NCBI GenBank assembly: GCA_963716865.1
Contig: CAVQUF010000001.1
Span: 434,001-498,000 of the forward strand
Direction: 5' to 3'
Length of the DNA: 64,000 nt
DNA from: AC-32 sp963716865
GTDB taxonomy: Bacteria; Actinomycetota; Thermoleophilia; Gaiellales; Gaiellaceae
Every line of letters starts with the position of its first letter. Positions within the stretch are counted from its first letter, which is position 1. The position numbers and the translations under genes are program-made. Positions 51,112-63,683 of this stretch are shown here, piece after piece. The notes below the pieces were generated by a model that was not told the origin of the DNA, did no database searches, and worked only from the letters and a program-made list of their open reading frames with translations.

Positions 51112-51659
51112 GCGATCCGAAGCGCGACGTGACGCCGCTGCCCGATCTGCTCCACGGGCACGCTCGCGCCGGGCCCGTCCGGGAGCGGCGACCGGTCTAC
51201 GTGGATCTGCTGCCACCGTGCAACGCGGGCTGCCCGGCCGGCGAGAACATCCAGGCCTGGCTCGCTCACACCACGGCCGGCCGCCACGAGCAGGCCTGGC
51301 GCGAGCTGGTCGCCGACAATCCCCTGCCCGCGATCCACGGGCGGGTCTGCTACCACCCGTGCGAGAGCGTCTGCAACCGCGCCGACCTCGACAGCGCCGT
51401 CTCGATCCATTCGGTCGAGCGCTTCCTCGGAGATCTGGCGCTCGAGCAGGAGTGGCAGTTCGACCCGCCGACTGCGCGCAGCGGCAAGCGCGTGCTCGTG
51501 GTCGGCGCAGGGCCGAGCGGGCTGTCGGCCGCCTACCATCTCGCCCGGCTCGGGCACGAGGTCGAGATCAGGGACGCGGGCGCCGAGCCCGGCGGGATGA
51601 TGCGCTACGGGATCCCGGCGTACCGGATGCCGCGCGACGTGCTCGAGCGGCGAGCTTGA
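51108..51659 (+). CDS. GltD-like NADPH oxidoreductase, N-terminal part (frame 1 before a frameshift)
   Basis: 183 codons. The N-terminal Fer4_20 Fe-S domain has PPCNAGCPAGENIQAWLAHT and VCYHPCESVCNR. The FAD loop is VLVVGAGPSGLSAAYHLARL and the sequence reaches YGIPAYRMPRDVLE, where a related protein would go on as a single chain. The frame ends at TGA 51657-51659 and the continuation is in another frame. Members of this family move electrons between NAD(P)H and ferredoxin or glutamate synthase. Confidence 0.85.
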   Translation: MSDPKRDVTPLPDLLHGHARAGPVRERRPVYVDLLPPCNAGCPAGENIQAWLAHTTAGRHEQAWRELVADNPLPAIHGRVCYHPCESVCNRADLDSAVSIHSVERFLGDLALEQEWQFDPPTARSGKRVLVVGAGPSGLSAAYHLARLGHEVEIRDAGAEPGGMMRYGIPAYRMPRDVLERRA

Positions 51660-52743
51660 GCCGAATCTCGACGCTGGGGGTACGGATCGTCTGCGACTAT
51701 CGGGTCGAGGATCTCGCGGCCGAGCGGAAGGAGGGCGGCTTCGACGCGGTCTTCGTCGCGGTCGGAGCGCACCTGTCCAAGCGGGTCGACATCCCGGCCC
51801 GGGATGCAGGGCGGATCGTGGACGCCGTCTCGTTCCTGCGGAGCGTCGCGTCCGGCGAGCGGCCGGTGATCGGGCGCCGGGTCGCGGTCTACGGAGGCGG
51901 GAACACCGCGATGGACGCGGCCCGCGTCGCCCGCAGGCTGGGCGCCGACGAGGCGCTGATCGTCTACCGGCGCACGCGCGAGCAGATGCCCGCCCACCTC
52001 GAGGAGGCCGAGGACGCCGAGCGCGAGGGCGTGAGGATCAACTGGCTGCGAACGATCACCGCCTTCGACGGCCCGGAGCTCGAGGTCGAGGCGATGGAGC
52101 TCGACGAGTCCGGGTTCCCTCAGCCGACGGGACGGTTCGAGACGCTCGCGGCGGACACGGTGATCCTGGCGCTGGGTCAGGAGACCGACACCGCCTTCCT
52201 CCGTGAGGTGCCCGGCGTCGAGTTCGAGCGCGACGGCACCGTGCGAGTCTCGACCTCGCTGATGACCGGCTGCCCCGGCGTGTTCGCGGGCGGAGACATG
52301 GTGCCGAGTGAGCGGACCGTGACGGTCGGAGTGGGACACGGCAAGAAAGCCGCCCGCCACATCGACGCCTGGCTGCGCAACACGGCCGCCGCGAGCCGGC
52401 CGAAGCACGAGCTGGCGAGCTTCGACAAGTTGCACCTGTGGTACTTCGGCGACGCGGCCCGCCGGCAGCAGCCCGAGCTCGCGCCCGAGGAGCGGATCGC
52501 CGGTTTCACGGAGGTCGTGGGCGGCCTGACCGACGAGGAGGCGATCTACGAGGCAGGCCGGTGCCTCTCGTGCGGCAACTGCTTCGAGTGCGACGGCTGC
52601 CTCGGCGCCTGCCCCGAGGACGCGGTGATCAAGCTGGGCGTCGGGGAGCGCTACCGGTTCGACTACGACCGCTGCACCGGCTGCGGTGCGTGCTTCGAGC
52701 AGTGTCCGGTGCACGCGATCGAGATGGTCGCGGAGACGAGCTG

Positions 52744-52744
<1 letters not shown>
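51656..52744 (+). CDS. GltD-like NADPH oxidoreductase, C-terminal part with 2x[4Fe-4S] ferredoxin domain
   Basis: 362 codons if read from TTG 51656, which overlaps the stop of the first part (TTGA). LSRISTLGVRIVCDYRVEDL continues the GltD fold. The NADPH loop is VAVYGGGNTAMDAARVARRL and the FAD-distal motif is GVFAGGDMVPSERTVTVGVG. The C-terminal Cys clusters are CLSCGNCFECDGCLGACP and CTGCGACFEQCPVHAIEM. One base deletion, or two inserted, near 51,640-51,656 explains the split. Separate translation by reinitiation is possible. Overlaps nifJ by 1 nt. Confidence 0.85.
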
Positions 52745-56310
<3,566 letters not shown>

Positions 56311-56314
<4 letters not shown>

Positions 56315-57321
56315 GCCTCGCGACGGAGTACATGGGCCTCACGCTGCGAAACCCGCTCGTCGCCTCCGCATCTCCGCTCTCCCAGGACGCCGAGGGCGTC
56401 CGCAGACTCGCCGAGGCCGGCGTCGGCGCGGTCGTCCTGTACTCGCTCTTCGAGGAGCAGCTGCTCCGCGAGACGGCGCAGAACGCGCAACTGGTGGACG
56501 CGGGCACCGAGAGCTTCGCCGAGTCGCTCTCCTACTTCCCGACGACCGCGGACGAGGAGGTCGGGTCGCGCCCCTACCTGAGCCTGCTCGAGCGCGCGGC
56601 AACCATGGTCGACGTTCCGGTGATCGGCAGCCTCAACGGCGTCACACCGGGCGGCTGGGTCAACTACGCGCGCGCGATCGAGGAGGCCGGTGCGGCTGCG
56701 ATCGAGCTGAACATCTACTACCTCCCGGGCGACCCGCAGATCGCCGGACGCGACGTCGAGCAGCGTCACGTGGACGTCCTGGCGCGCGTGAAGGAGGCGG
56801 TCAACGTGCCGGTGGCGGTCAAGCTCAGCCCGTACTTCAGCTCGACCGGCGAGGTCGCGCTGCGGCTCGACGAGGCGGGGGCCGACGCGCTCGTGCTCTT
56901 CAACCGGTTCCTGCAGCCGGACATCGACCCCGAGAACCTGGCCGTCGTCCCGAAGGTCGGTCTCTCGAGCCAGGCCGAGGCGCGGCTTCCTCGCACCTGG
57001 ATCGCACTCCTGCGGGGACGCGTGCGGGCTTCGCTGGCGGCGACGACCGGCGTCGAGGACGCGAGCGACGTCGTCAAGTATCTCCTGGCCGGCGCCGACG
57101 TGGTCATGACCGCCTCTGCCCTGCTTCGCCACGGTCCCGAGCACGCAACCGTGTTGCTGGAAGGCCTGACCGACTGGATGGCCCGAAAGGGCTTCACGGC
57201 GGTCGACGACCTCCGGGGACTGCTCGCGGTTCCGGTCGGCGCCGACCAGGCGGCGTACGAGCGTGCGGGCTACGTGAGCGCTCTGCGAGAGGCGAACGCG
57301 ACCGCGTTCGGGCCTTGGTGA
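56311..57321 (+). CDS. Dihydroorotate dehydrogenase-like flavoprotein
   Basis: 336 aa, FMN TIM barrel. TEYMGLTLRNPLVASASPLS opens it; PVIGSLNGVTPGGWVNYARA, IELNIYYLPGDP and VPVAVKLSPYFSSTGEVALR are the strands around FMN, and AGADVVMTASALLRHGP closes the phosphate site. The catalytic Cys/Ser of true DHODs is not obvious and the pyrimidine operon is absent, so the substrate is unknown. Such proteins often follow NifJ. ATGA overlap with nifJ. Confidence 0.88.
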
Positions 57322-57391
57322 GCCGACGCTCGCCCGCATGTGAGGGCCGCTAGGCGAGGGTCGCCCAGTCTGTCACGATTGTCGCGAGGAG

Positions 57392-60109
57392 ATGACAGCC
57401 GGGATCGTCGGGAGAGAGCAGGAGCTCGATCGACTCCACGCCTTCCTCGATTCTCCGGCCGAGGGGGTTGCGGCACTCGTGCTGGAGGGCGAGCCGGGCA
57501 TTGGGAAGTCGACGCTCTGGCTTGCCGGAGTCGAGCGCGCGCGCGAGCTTGAGTACCTGATCCTCTCGTCACGGCCGGCGGAGGCCGAGCGCGGGCTCGC
57601 CCATCTCGGGCTCGCAGATCTCCTCGAGGGTGTCCTGGGCGAGGTGCTGCCGGAGCTCGCGCCGCCCCGGCGGCGGGCGCTCGAGGCGGCGCTCCTGCTC
57701 GAGGAGTCGCCGGAGGATCCCGTCGACCGCCGCGCCCTTGCGGTTGCGGTGCGTGACGCGCTGCAGCTCCTCGGCAGGCGCGGCGACGTCCTCGTCGCTG
57801 TGGACGACGTCCAGTGGCTCGACGCATCCTCGGCGAGCGCGCTCGCGTTCGCGCTGCGGCGGCTCGACGCCTGCCCCGTGCGCCTGCTGCTCGCCCGGAG
57901 GCTCGTCGAGGGAGGGCGGCCGTCGGAGCTCGAGCAGGCGCTCGAAGCGGAGAGCGTCGAGCGGCTTCCGGTCGGGCCGCTCAGCCTGGGCGCGCTGCAC
58001 CGGCTCCTGCGCGACGGTCTCGGCAAGCCGTTTGCCCGCCAGACGCTGCTGCGCATCCACGAGCGGTCGGGCGGCAATCCGTTCTTCGCGCTCGAGCTGG
58101 CGCGCATCCTCGACGCGGACGCGGATCCGCTCGAGCCGCTACCGGTTCCCGAGACGCTCGAGGAGCTCGTGCGCGCGAGGATCGCGGGCGTTCCCGAGCC
58201 TACGCGGGAGGCGCTCGGGCTCGCTGCCGCGCTCGGCGCGCCCTCGGAGTCTCTGCTGGAGAAGGCGGGCGTCGAGACAGCCAGCCTGGAGCCGGCGGTC
58301 GCCGCGCACCTGATCGAGCGCGGAAACGGGACGATCCGCTTTACCCACCCGCTGCTCTCGTCGGTCCTCTACCAGGACCTGGGCGAGAAGCGACGGAGCG
58401 TTCACGCGCGCATCGCCGAGATCGTCGACGACCCGCTGCAACGCGCCCGCCACCTCGCGCTGTCGACGGACGCACCCGACGCCACGATCGCCTTTGAGCT
58501 CGACAACGCCGTGAGGCTGGCGGTCAACCGCGGCGCGTCGGCCGAGGCGGCCGAGCTCGCCGAGCAGGCGCTGCGGTTGACTCCGCTGCGCGACGCAGAC
58601 GAGCGCCGCCGTCGCTCGCTTGCCGCAGCCCGTGCGCATCGGACGGCCGGCGAATGGATGCGTGCACGGGCGATCGCGAGCGATCTACTCGAGGAGCGTG
58701 ACATCGGCTCGTTGCGGGCCGACGTGCTGTTCCTCCTTGCAGAGCTCGAAAGCCTTGACCGCGCGATCGCCCTGCTTGAGGAAGCGTTGCACGAGGCGAC
58801 GTCGCGGCCGGCGCTGCAGGCGGCCATCCAGTGCCGCCTGGCCTGGACCGCGCGCTTCACGAGGGGATTCGACGGTGCGTTCGAGCATGCGCGCCGTTCC
58901 CTCGAGCTCGCCGACGAGGTCGACGACGACATGCTCCGCCTGGACGCGCTCGCGATGATGGTGTTCCTGGGGTCCGCGATCGGGGACCCGCAGGCGCGGG
59001 CATACGCAACGCGAGCGCTCGAGATCGCCCACGCGCTCGGCGACGCGCGGCAGGTTCAGCGTGCGCGACTGACGCTCTGCGACGCCGTCGCAGCGAGCAG
59101 CGAGCGGCGCGCCGAGCGTGCGCTGCTCGAACGGATGTACGAGGAGCGTCGCGAGCGCGACGAACTCGCGGCCGCCGATGCGCTCCACCGACTCGCGTGG
59201 ACCGAGCTGTGGGCGGGACGCTGGGAACTCGCGGCGGACTACGCCGAGCGCGCATACGACCTGATGACCCAGTACGGGCTCGAGGTGCCGTGGGCGCACC
59301 TGCCCATTGCCGTCGTCGCCGCGCACCGCGGGCGGCTCGAGCTCGCGCGCGCACACTCGGAGCGCTCGCTGCAGCTGGGTGAGGAGCAGTTCGGGCGGCA
59401 CACGCCCGTGCACGTCGGGACGATGGGCTTCGTCGCCCGACAGAGCGGCGATCTCGAGGCGGCTCTACGCTGGTTCGCCGAGGCCGAGGCGGTGACGACG
59501 GAGCTCGGATGGCGAGACGCCGGCCGCCGCTGGTGGGTCGGCGACCACGTCGAGGCGCTGCTCGAGCTCGACCGCGTCGACGAGGCCGTGCGAGTCCTCG
59601 ACGCGTGGGAGGACGAACGGAAGCCCGACGACGACTGGTCGCTCGGGCACATCACGCGCTGCCGCGGTCTCGTGGAAGCTGCGCGCGGGAACGGCGGTCG
59701 AGCGGCCGCGATCCTGGAGGACGCGATCACGCAGCACGAGCAGGTCGGCGACGCTTTCGGGCGGGCACGCGCGCTGCTCGCGCTCGGCGTCGTCCGCAGG
59801 CGCGCACGGCAGAAGCGCGCGGCGCGCGAGGCAATCCAGGCAGCGCTCGACGGCTTCGAGGAGCTCGGGGCGGCCACCTGGGTCGTGAAGGCGCGCGGCG
59901 AGCTCGGAAGCATCGGCGGGCGCACGCGCGAGGATGGGCTCACGGCGGCCGAGCGCCGCGTCGCCACCCTGGTTGCCGAGGGCCAGACGAACCGCGAAGT
60001 CGCCGCCGCGCTGTTCCTCGGCGAGCGGACGGTCGCGAGCCACCTCACGCACATCTACGCCAAGCTCGGCGTGCGCTCGCGCACCGAGCTCTCCCGCCGG
60101 CTGAACTGA
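57392..60109 (+). CDS. LAL-family LuxR transcriptional regulator (ATPase)
   Basis: 905 aa. GREQELDRLHAFLDSP begins it; Walker A EGEPGIGKSTLWLAGVERA (about residue 33-50), Walker B LVAVDDVQWLDASSA. A long TPR-like middle follows. C-terminal HTH LTAAERRVATLVAEGQTNRE, then VAAALFLGERTVASHLTHIY. Unlike the 26-kb LAL gene its composition matches its neighbours. GAGGAG touches the ATG. The DUF4242-haloperoxidase pair starts 76 bp downstream and is the likely target. Confidence 0.92.
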   Translation: MTAGIVGREQELDRLHAFLDSPAEGVAALVLEGEPGIGKSTLWLAGVERARELEYLILSSRPAEAERGLAHLGLADLLEGVLGEVLPELAPPRRRALEAALLLEESPEDPVDRRALAVAVRDALQLLGRRGDVLVAVDDVQWLDASSASALAFALRRLDACPVRLLLARRLVEGGRPSELEQALEAESVERLPVGPLSLGALHRLLRDGLGKPFARQTLLRIHERSGGNPFFALELARILDADADPLEPLPVPETLEELVRARIAGVPEPTREALGLAAALGAPSESLLEKAGVETASLEPAVAAHLIERGNGTIRFTHPLLSSVLYQDLGEKRRSVHARIAEIVDDPLQRARHLALSTDAPDATIAFELDNAVRLAVNRGASAEAAELAEQALRLTPLRDADERRRRSLAAARAHRTAGEWMRARAIASDLLEERDIGSLRADVLFLLAELESLDRAIALLEEALHEATSRPALQAAIQCRLAWTARFTRGFDGAFEHARRSLELADEVDDDMLRLDALAMMVFLGSAIGDPQARAYATRALEIAHALGDARQVQRARLTLCDAVAASSERRAERALLERMYEERRERDELAAADALHRLAWTELWAGRWELAADYAERAYDLMTQYGLEVPWAHLPIAVVAAHRGRLELARAHSERSLQLGEEQFGRHTPVHVGTMGFVARQSGDLEAALRWFAEAEAVTTELGWRDAGRRWWVGDHVEALLELDRVDEAVRVLDAWEDERKPDDDWSLGHITRCRGLVEAARGNGGRAAAILEDAITQHEQVGDAFGRARALLALGVVRRRARQKRAAREAIQAALDGFEELGAATWVVKARGELGSIGGRTREDGLTAAERRVATLVAEGQTNREVAAALFLGERTVASHLTHIYAKLGVRSRTELSRRLN

Positions 60110-60134
60110 CGAATCTCGCCCGTCGGGGCAAAGT

Positions 60135-60147
60135 TCAGACGTTCTGA
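60135..60147. promoter_or_regulatory. Inverted repeat TCAGA-CGT-TCTGA
   Basis: Perfect 5-bp arms, centred about 32 bp upstream of the -10 at 60173. It is placed where an activator such as the neighbouring LAL protein could bind. Confidence 0.4.
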
Positions 60148-60172
60148 CGTTTCCGCGGCGCTGCCCGCGCCG

Positions 60173-60178
60173 TAGCGT
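60173..60178 (+). promoter_or_regulatory. -10 element TAGCGT, leaderless start
   Basis: TAGCGT, 7 nt, then GTG 60186. Confidence 0.6.
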
Positions 60179-60185
60179 CGAGCGC

Positions 60186-60458
60186 GTGCCGAGTTACCTC
60201 ATCGAGACCTACCTCGCTCGTGGCCAGGCAGGAGAACGCACGGCCCGCGAGCGGCGGGCGCGCTCGGCGGCGGAGGAACTGACGGAGGAGACAACGCCCG
60301 TCAGCTTCGAAGGCTCGATTCACGTTCCGGAGGACGAGATCTGCTTCTTCGTGTTCGACGCTCCCTCGGGCCGGGACGCTGCGCTCGCTGCGCAGCGCGC
60401 CGCCCTCGAACCAATCCGCGTCGTCGAGGCGATCTCGTCCCAAAAGGAGGAGAAATGA
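60186..60458 (+). CDS. DUF4242 (SCO4226-type nickel-binding) family protein
   Basis: 90 aa. PSYLIETYLARGQAGERTAR, then VSFEGSIHVPEDEICFFVFD and RAALEPIRVVEAIS form the ferredoxin-like fold of DUF4242, one member of which (SCO4226) binds nickel. Function unknown. It ends in KEEK with the SD of the next gene (AAAAGGAGGAG) inside its last codons, and its stop overlaps the haloperoxidase ATG. Confidence 0.85.
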   Translation: MPSYLIETYLARGQAGERTARERRARSAAEELTEETTPVSFEGSIHVPEDEICFFVFDAPSGRDAALAAQRAALEPIRVVEAISSQKEEK

Positions 60459-61762
60459 AGAGGAAGACAATTCAACTCACGACCTTGCTCACCCTCGTGG
60501 GCATCCTGGCCGTGGCCGCGACGGTATGGCTGTCGGTGGCCTCGGCTCACAACCCCAAGCCCAACGCGGGGCCTCCGGACGCGGTTCTGACCTGGAACAC
60601 GAACGCGGTCACCGCGGTACGCGCCTCGACGCCGACCAAGGTCCAGACCGACGGCATGGTCTACATGTCGTACGTCCAGGCGGCCGTGTACGACGCCGTG
60701 ACGAAGCTCGAGGGCCGCTACGAGCCCTACCACGACTTCGCCTTCACCGTCGCTCCCGGAGCCTCGGTGCAGGCGGCAGTCGCGGCAGCTGCGCGGACGA
60801 CGCTCGACTACTACCTGCCCGACCAGCAGAGCGCCGTCGATGCCAAGTACAACGCGTACATCGGATCGCTAACCGGAGGCGGCGTCGCCGACGGGGTCGC
60901 CGTCGGCGAAGCGGCAGCGAGCGACATCATCGCCTTCCGCACCGGTGACGGTCTCAACGCTGCGACGCCGAGCTACGGAGGCATCGGGCCGATCCTGCCC
61001 GGGCAGTGGCAGCTACAGCCGGGTCAGACCGTGGTGACGCCATGGCTCGCGACGATGCGTCCGTTCCTGCTTGACCAGGCCTCGCAGTTCCGGGCCAAGC
61101 CGCCGCCGGCACTGACGAGTCGCCTGTACGCACGGGATCTGAACGAGACCGAGGCGTACGGCGCGCTCAACAGCAGCGTCCGCACCCCGGAGCAGACGGC
61201 GATCGCGTACTTCTGGGTCGGGAACAACATCAATCAGTACAACGTCACGATGCAGGGCGTCGTCGCACAGCACGAGATGGACATCGTCGACGCCGCGCAC
61301 CTGCTCGCGATGGGCAACATCGTCACAACCGACGCCGGGATCGGCTGCTTCGACTCGAAGTTCTTCTACCAGTTCTGGCGCCCGATCACCGCGATCCGGA
61401 ACGCCGACAAGGACGGCAATCCCGACACGACCGCCGATCCGACCTGGCAGTCGCTTCTGGGGGTTCCGGGTCACCCCGAGTATCCGTCCCAGCATGGCTG
61501 CTTCACGGCAGCCTTCACGGATGCTCTCGCGGCGGCACTGCACACGCAGCACATCGACGTGACCATGCCGGGGGGAGAGAACGGAAGCAACGTCCTGACG
61601 ACGACCCAGCACTTCGACACCGTCGACGACGTCCAGGATCAGGTCGTCGACGCGCGGGTCTGGCTCGGCTTCCACTTCCGCAACTCGGTCGAGCAGGGGA
61701 ACAAGCTCGGCAACCGCGTCGCGGGCTGGGAGCTCAAGCGGTACTTCAAGCCCGTCCACTAA
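60455..61762 (+). CDS. Secreted vanadium-dependent haloperoxidase-like / PAP2-family protein
   Basis: 435 aa. An N-terminal hydrophobic segment (about residues 7-31) serves as signal or anchor. The vanadate/phosphate pocket is seen in QFWRPITAIRNAD (first basic residue), GHPEYPSQHGCFTAAF (the PSxH motif, H binding) and VWLGFHFRNSVEQGNKLG (His of the last motif). These enzymes oxidise halides with H2O2 or act as phosphatases. Coupled to DUF4242; regulated perhaps by the upstream LAL protein. Confidence 0.9.
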   Translation: MKRKTIQLTTLLTLVGILAVAATVWLSVASAHNPKPNAGPPDAVLTWNTNAVTAVRASTPTKVQTDGMVYMSYVQAAVYDAVTKLEGRYEPYHDFAFTVAPGASVQAAVAAAARTTLDYYLPDQQSAVDAKYNAYIGSLTGGGVADGVAVGEAAASDIIAFRTGDGLNAATPSYGGIGPILPGQWQLQPGQTVVTPWLATMRPFLLDQASQFRAKPPPALTSRLYARDLNETEAYGALNSSVRTPEQTAIAYFWVGNNINQYNVTMQGVVAQHEMDIVDAAHLLAMGNIVTTDAGIGCFDSKFFYQFWRPITAIRNADKDGNPDTTADPTWQSLLGVPGHPEYPSQHGCFTAAFTDALAAALHTQHIDVTMPGGENGSNVLTTTQHFDTVDDVQDQVVDARVWLGFHFRNSVEQGNKLGNRVAGWELKRYFKPVH

Positions 61763-61780
61763 CCGAAGCTGATCGACAGA

Positions 61781-61810
61781 CGAGTGGCCCGCCTCCGCGC
61801 GGGCCACTCG
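61781..61810 (+). terminator. Stem-loop after the haloperoxidase gene
   Basis: CGAGTGGCCCGC (61781-61792) pairs with GCGGGCCACTCG (61799-61810), a perfect 12-bp stem. Confidence 0.75.
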
Positions 61811-61827
61811 TGTCCCTTGGTCCATAG

Positions 61828-61853
61828 AAAGAGCCCCGTTTCCGGGGCTCTTT
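61828..61853. terminator. Bidirectional terminator at the rnpB 3' side
   Basis: AAAGAGCCCC (61828-61837) and GGGGCTCTTT (61844-61853), a 10-bp stem flanked by A/T runs. It would stop both the haloperoxidase transcript and rnpB. Confidence 0.75.
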
Positions 61854-61858
61854 CCGTA

Positions 61859-62162
<304 letters not shown>

Positions 62163-62175
<13 letters not shown>

Positions 62176-62375
62176 GTGCCGAATTGTAGCCGCGCCCGCG
62201 CGCCGTCGATTTCCGCCACGTCGAGCCCGCTGCCGCATTCCGGGCAGAAGATGCCTCCTCCCCGCGGCAGGTGCAGCACGAACTCCCCGCAGACGAGGCA
62301 CTCCAGGCTCGCGCCTCGCAGGAGCGCGTTCAGCTCCTGCTCGAGCGTGCGGTTCAGCGGCTCGACGGCGTTCAC
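62163..62375 (-). CDS. Small zinc-ribbon protein
   Basis: 70 aa. A helical N-terminus is followed by two CxxC knuckles, SLECLVCGEFVLHL and GIFCPECGSGLDVAE, spaced as in a zinc ribbon. No enzymatic domain. GTG 62375 overlaps the lexA stop (GTGA), so it is coupled to lexA and probably expressed with the SOS response. Function unknown. Its coding region contains the rnpB promoter. Confidence 0.8.
62183..62188 (-). promoter_or_regulatory. -10 element TACAAT of rnpB
   Basis: Minus-strand TACAAT ends 7 nt before nt 62175, the first base of helix P1. It lies inside the zinc-ribbon coding sequence. Confidence 0.7.
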
Positions 62376-62995
62376 AGGCTCCGGAAGACCCCCGTCACCT
62401 TGCCGAGGATCTCGACGTGCTCCGGGTAGAGCGGCTCGAGCGTGTCGTTCTCCGGCTGAAGTCGGACGCGGCGGCCTTCCTTGAAGAAGCGCTTGACCGT
62501 CGCCTCGTCCGCCGTCTCGTCGGCGCCTGCGAGCGCGACGACGATGTCGCCGTCCTCCGCGCTCTGCTGCCGGTGCACGACGACGAGGTCACCCTCGAGG
62601 ATGCCCGCGTTCACCATCGAGTCTCCCTTGACGCGGAGGAGGAACTCCTCCCCTCCGGACGCGAGCGGCTCGGGGACGGCGAGGTGGTCCTCGACGTTGT
62701 CCTCGGCCAGCAGCGGGCCGCCGGCCGCGATCTCGCCGATGAGCGGAAGCCGGTGGACGTCCGCCGCCCGCGCGGGCTCGGACCTCGGCTCGCGGCGGAG
62801 CTCGAGCGCCCGTGGCTTCGTCGGGTCGCGCTTGATCAGGCCTGCGCGCTCGAGGTTGGCCAGGTGCGCGTGAACGGTGCTCGGGGACGCGAGGCCCACC
62901 GCCTCGCCGATCTCGCGCACCGTGGGCGGGTAGCCGTGCTCATCGACGTACTGGGTCAGAAACGTCCAGATCTCCTGCTGTCTGCCGGTCAGCAT
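62372..62995 (-). CDS. lexA: LexA SOS repressor
   Basis: 207 aa. Winged HTH: YPPTVREIGEAVGLASPSTV. Autocleavage site Ala91-Gly92 in GEIAAGGPLLAE. Catalytic Ser126 in KGDSMVNAGILEGD and Lys168 in EATVKRFF. Represses DNA-damage genes until RecA-stimulated self-cleavage. ATG 62995 with GAGGTG 5 nt upstream. A consensus LexA box lies 29 bp upstream of the start, so it is autoregulated. Confidence 0.97.
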   Translation of the reverse strand: MLTGRQQEIWTFLTQYVDEHGYPPTVREIGEAVGLASPSTVHAHLANLERAGLIKRDPTKPRALELRREPRSEPARAADVHRLPLIGEIAAGGPLLAEDNVEDHLAVPEPLASGGEEFLLRVKGDSMVNAGILEGDLVVVHRQQSAEDGDIVVALAGADETADEATVKRFFKEGRRVRLQPENDTLEPLYPEHVEILGKVTGVFRSL

Positions 62996-63023
62996 CGGGA
63001 CACCTCGGGGTCGGGAGCGGGAA

Positions 63024-63037
63024 CGAACATACGTTCG
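63024..63037. promoter_or_regulatory. LexA-binding SOS box
   Basis: CGAACATACGTTCG matches the actinobacterial/Bacillus SOS box CGAAC-N4-GTTCG exactly and lies upstream of lexA. Confidence 0.92.
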
Positions 63038-63068
63038 TGATAGAGAGTAGCCCTCCTCCCGGACGGCG

Positions 63069-63488
63069 TCAAGAAAGCCGGATCGAGCCGTCCTCGGCCA
63101 GCATCCAGTGCGGGTTGTGGGCGATCTCCCACGCGTGGCCCTCCGGATCGGCGAACGCGCCGGAGTACCCGCCCCAGAACGTCGGCGCCGCGGGGCGCGT
63201 CACCGTCGCGCCCGCGGCCTCGGCCTCGCGCATCACGGCGTCGACCTCCTCCGGCGAGCGCACGTTGTGCGCGAGCGTGACACCGCCCCAGCCGCCGGCG
63301 TCCTCGACGCCGCTGTCCCCGGCGAGCCGGTCGCGGCCCCAGAGCGCGAGCACCATCCCGCTCGCTTGGAAGAAGACGACGTCGTCGTCGGGGCCGGCGC
63401 CGGTCGTCCAGCCGAGCGCCTCGTAGAACTGGCGGGCGCGCCCGAGGTCGCGGACGCCGAGCGTGACGAGGCTGACGCGCTGCTCCAC
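63069..63488 (-). CDS. VOC-family (glyoxalase-like) protein
   Basis: 139 aa from GTG 63488, supported by GAGACT 7 nt upstream; ATG 63509 is in frame further out. VSLVTLGVRDLGRARQFYEA, DDVVFFQASGMVLALWG and GYSGAFADPEGHAWEIAHNP are the betaalphabetabetabeta modules of one VOC domain pair. A metal-binding Glu is likely in WEIAHN. Substrate unknown; such proteins often confer small-molecule resistance or isomerise metabolites. Confidence 0.85.
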   Translation of the reverse strand: MEQRVSLVTLGVRDLGRARQFYEALGWTTGAGPDDDVVFFQASGMVLALWGRDRLAGDSGVEDAGGWGGVTLAHNVRSPEEVDAVMREAEAAGATVTRPAAPTFWGGYSGAFADPEGHAWEIAHNPHWMLAEDGSIRLS

Positions 63489-63495
63489 GCGCCCC

Positions 63496-63501
63496 AGTCT
63501 C
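63496..63501 (-). promoter_or_regulatory. Weak -10 element GAGACT for the VOC gene
   Basis: Minus-strand GAGACT, 7 nt, then GTG 63488. It lacks the first T of TANNNT but keeps the conserved A2 and T6. Confidence 0.4.
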
Positions 63502-63528
63502 GCAGCCACTGTCGCGGCTCGACGCCGC

Positions 63529-63534
63529 TATCCT
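63529..63534 (+). promoter_or_regulatory. -10 element TATCCT, leaderless start of the leader ORF
   Basis: TATCCT, 6 nt, then ATG 63541. Confidence 0.6.
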
Positions 63535-63540
63535 GAGCTC

Positions 63541-63615
63541 ATGGCCGCGATGACGACGCGCTTCGTCTTTCTCCCGCCCCGGCACGTGCCCGGGGTGCGG
63601 GGCCTGCCCGTCTAG
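63541..63615 (+). CDS. 24-codon leader peptide / small peptide
   Basis: MAAMTTRFVFLPPRHVPGVR, then GLPV and TAG. It starts 6 nt behind a -10 box and contains Phe-Val-Phe followed by Pro-Pro, a stall-prone pair. It ends 68 nt before a ligase-like gene. The stop is followed within 10 nt by CTCCTCCT, complementary to the ligase SD. It is either an attenuator leader or a ribosomally made peptide substrate for the ligase. Confidence 0.6.
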   Translation: MAAMTTRFVFLPPRHVPGVRGLPV

Positions 63616-63622
63616 CCGCCCG

Positions 63623-63680
63623 CTCCTCCTGACACGACCGGGGCGCATGAAGCGTTCCTGCATTCGCGATCAAGGAGGAG
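63623..63680 (+). promoter_or_regulatory. SD-sequestering pairing between leader ORF and ligase
   Basis: CTCCTCCT (63623-63630) can pair over 8 bp with AGGAGGAG (63673-63680), the SD of the gene starting at 63684. A ribosome stalled or terminating on the leader ORF would change this pairing. Confidence 0.55.
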
Positions 63681-63683
63681 ACG

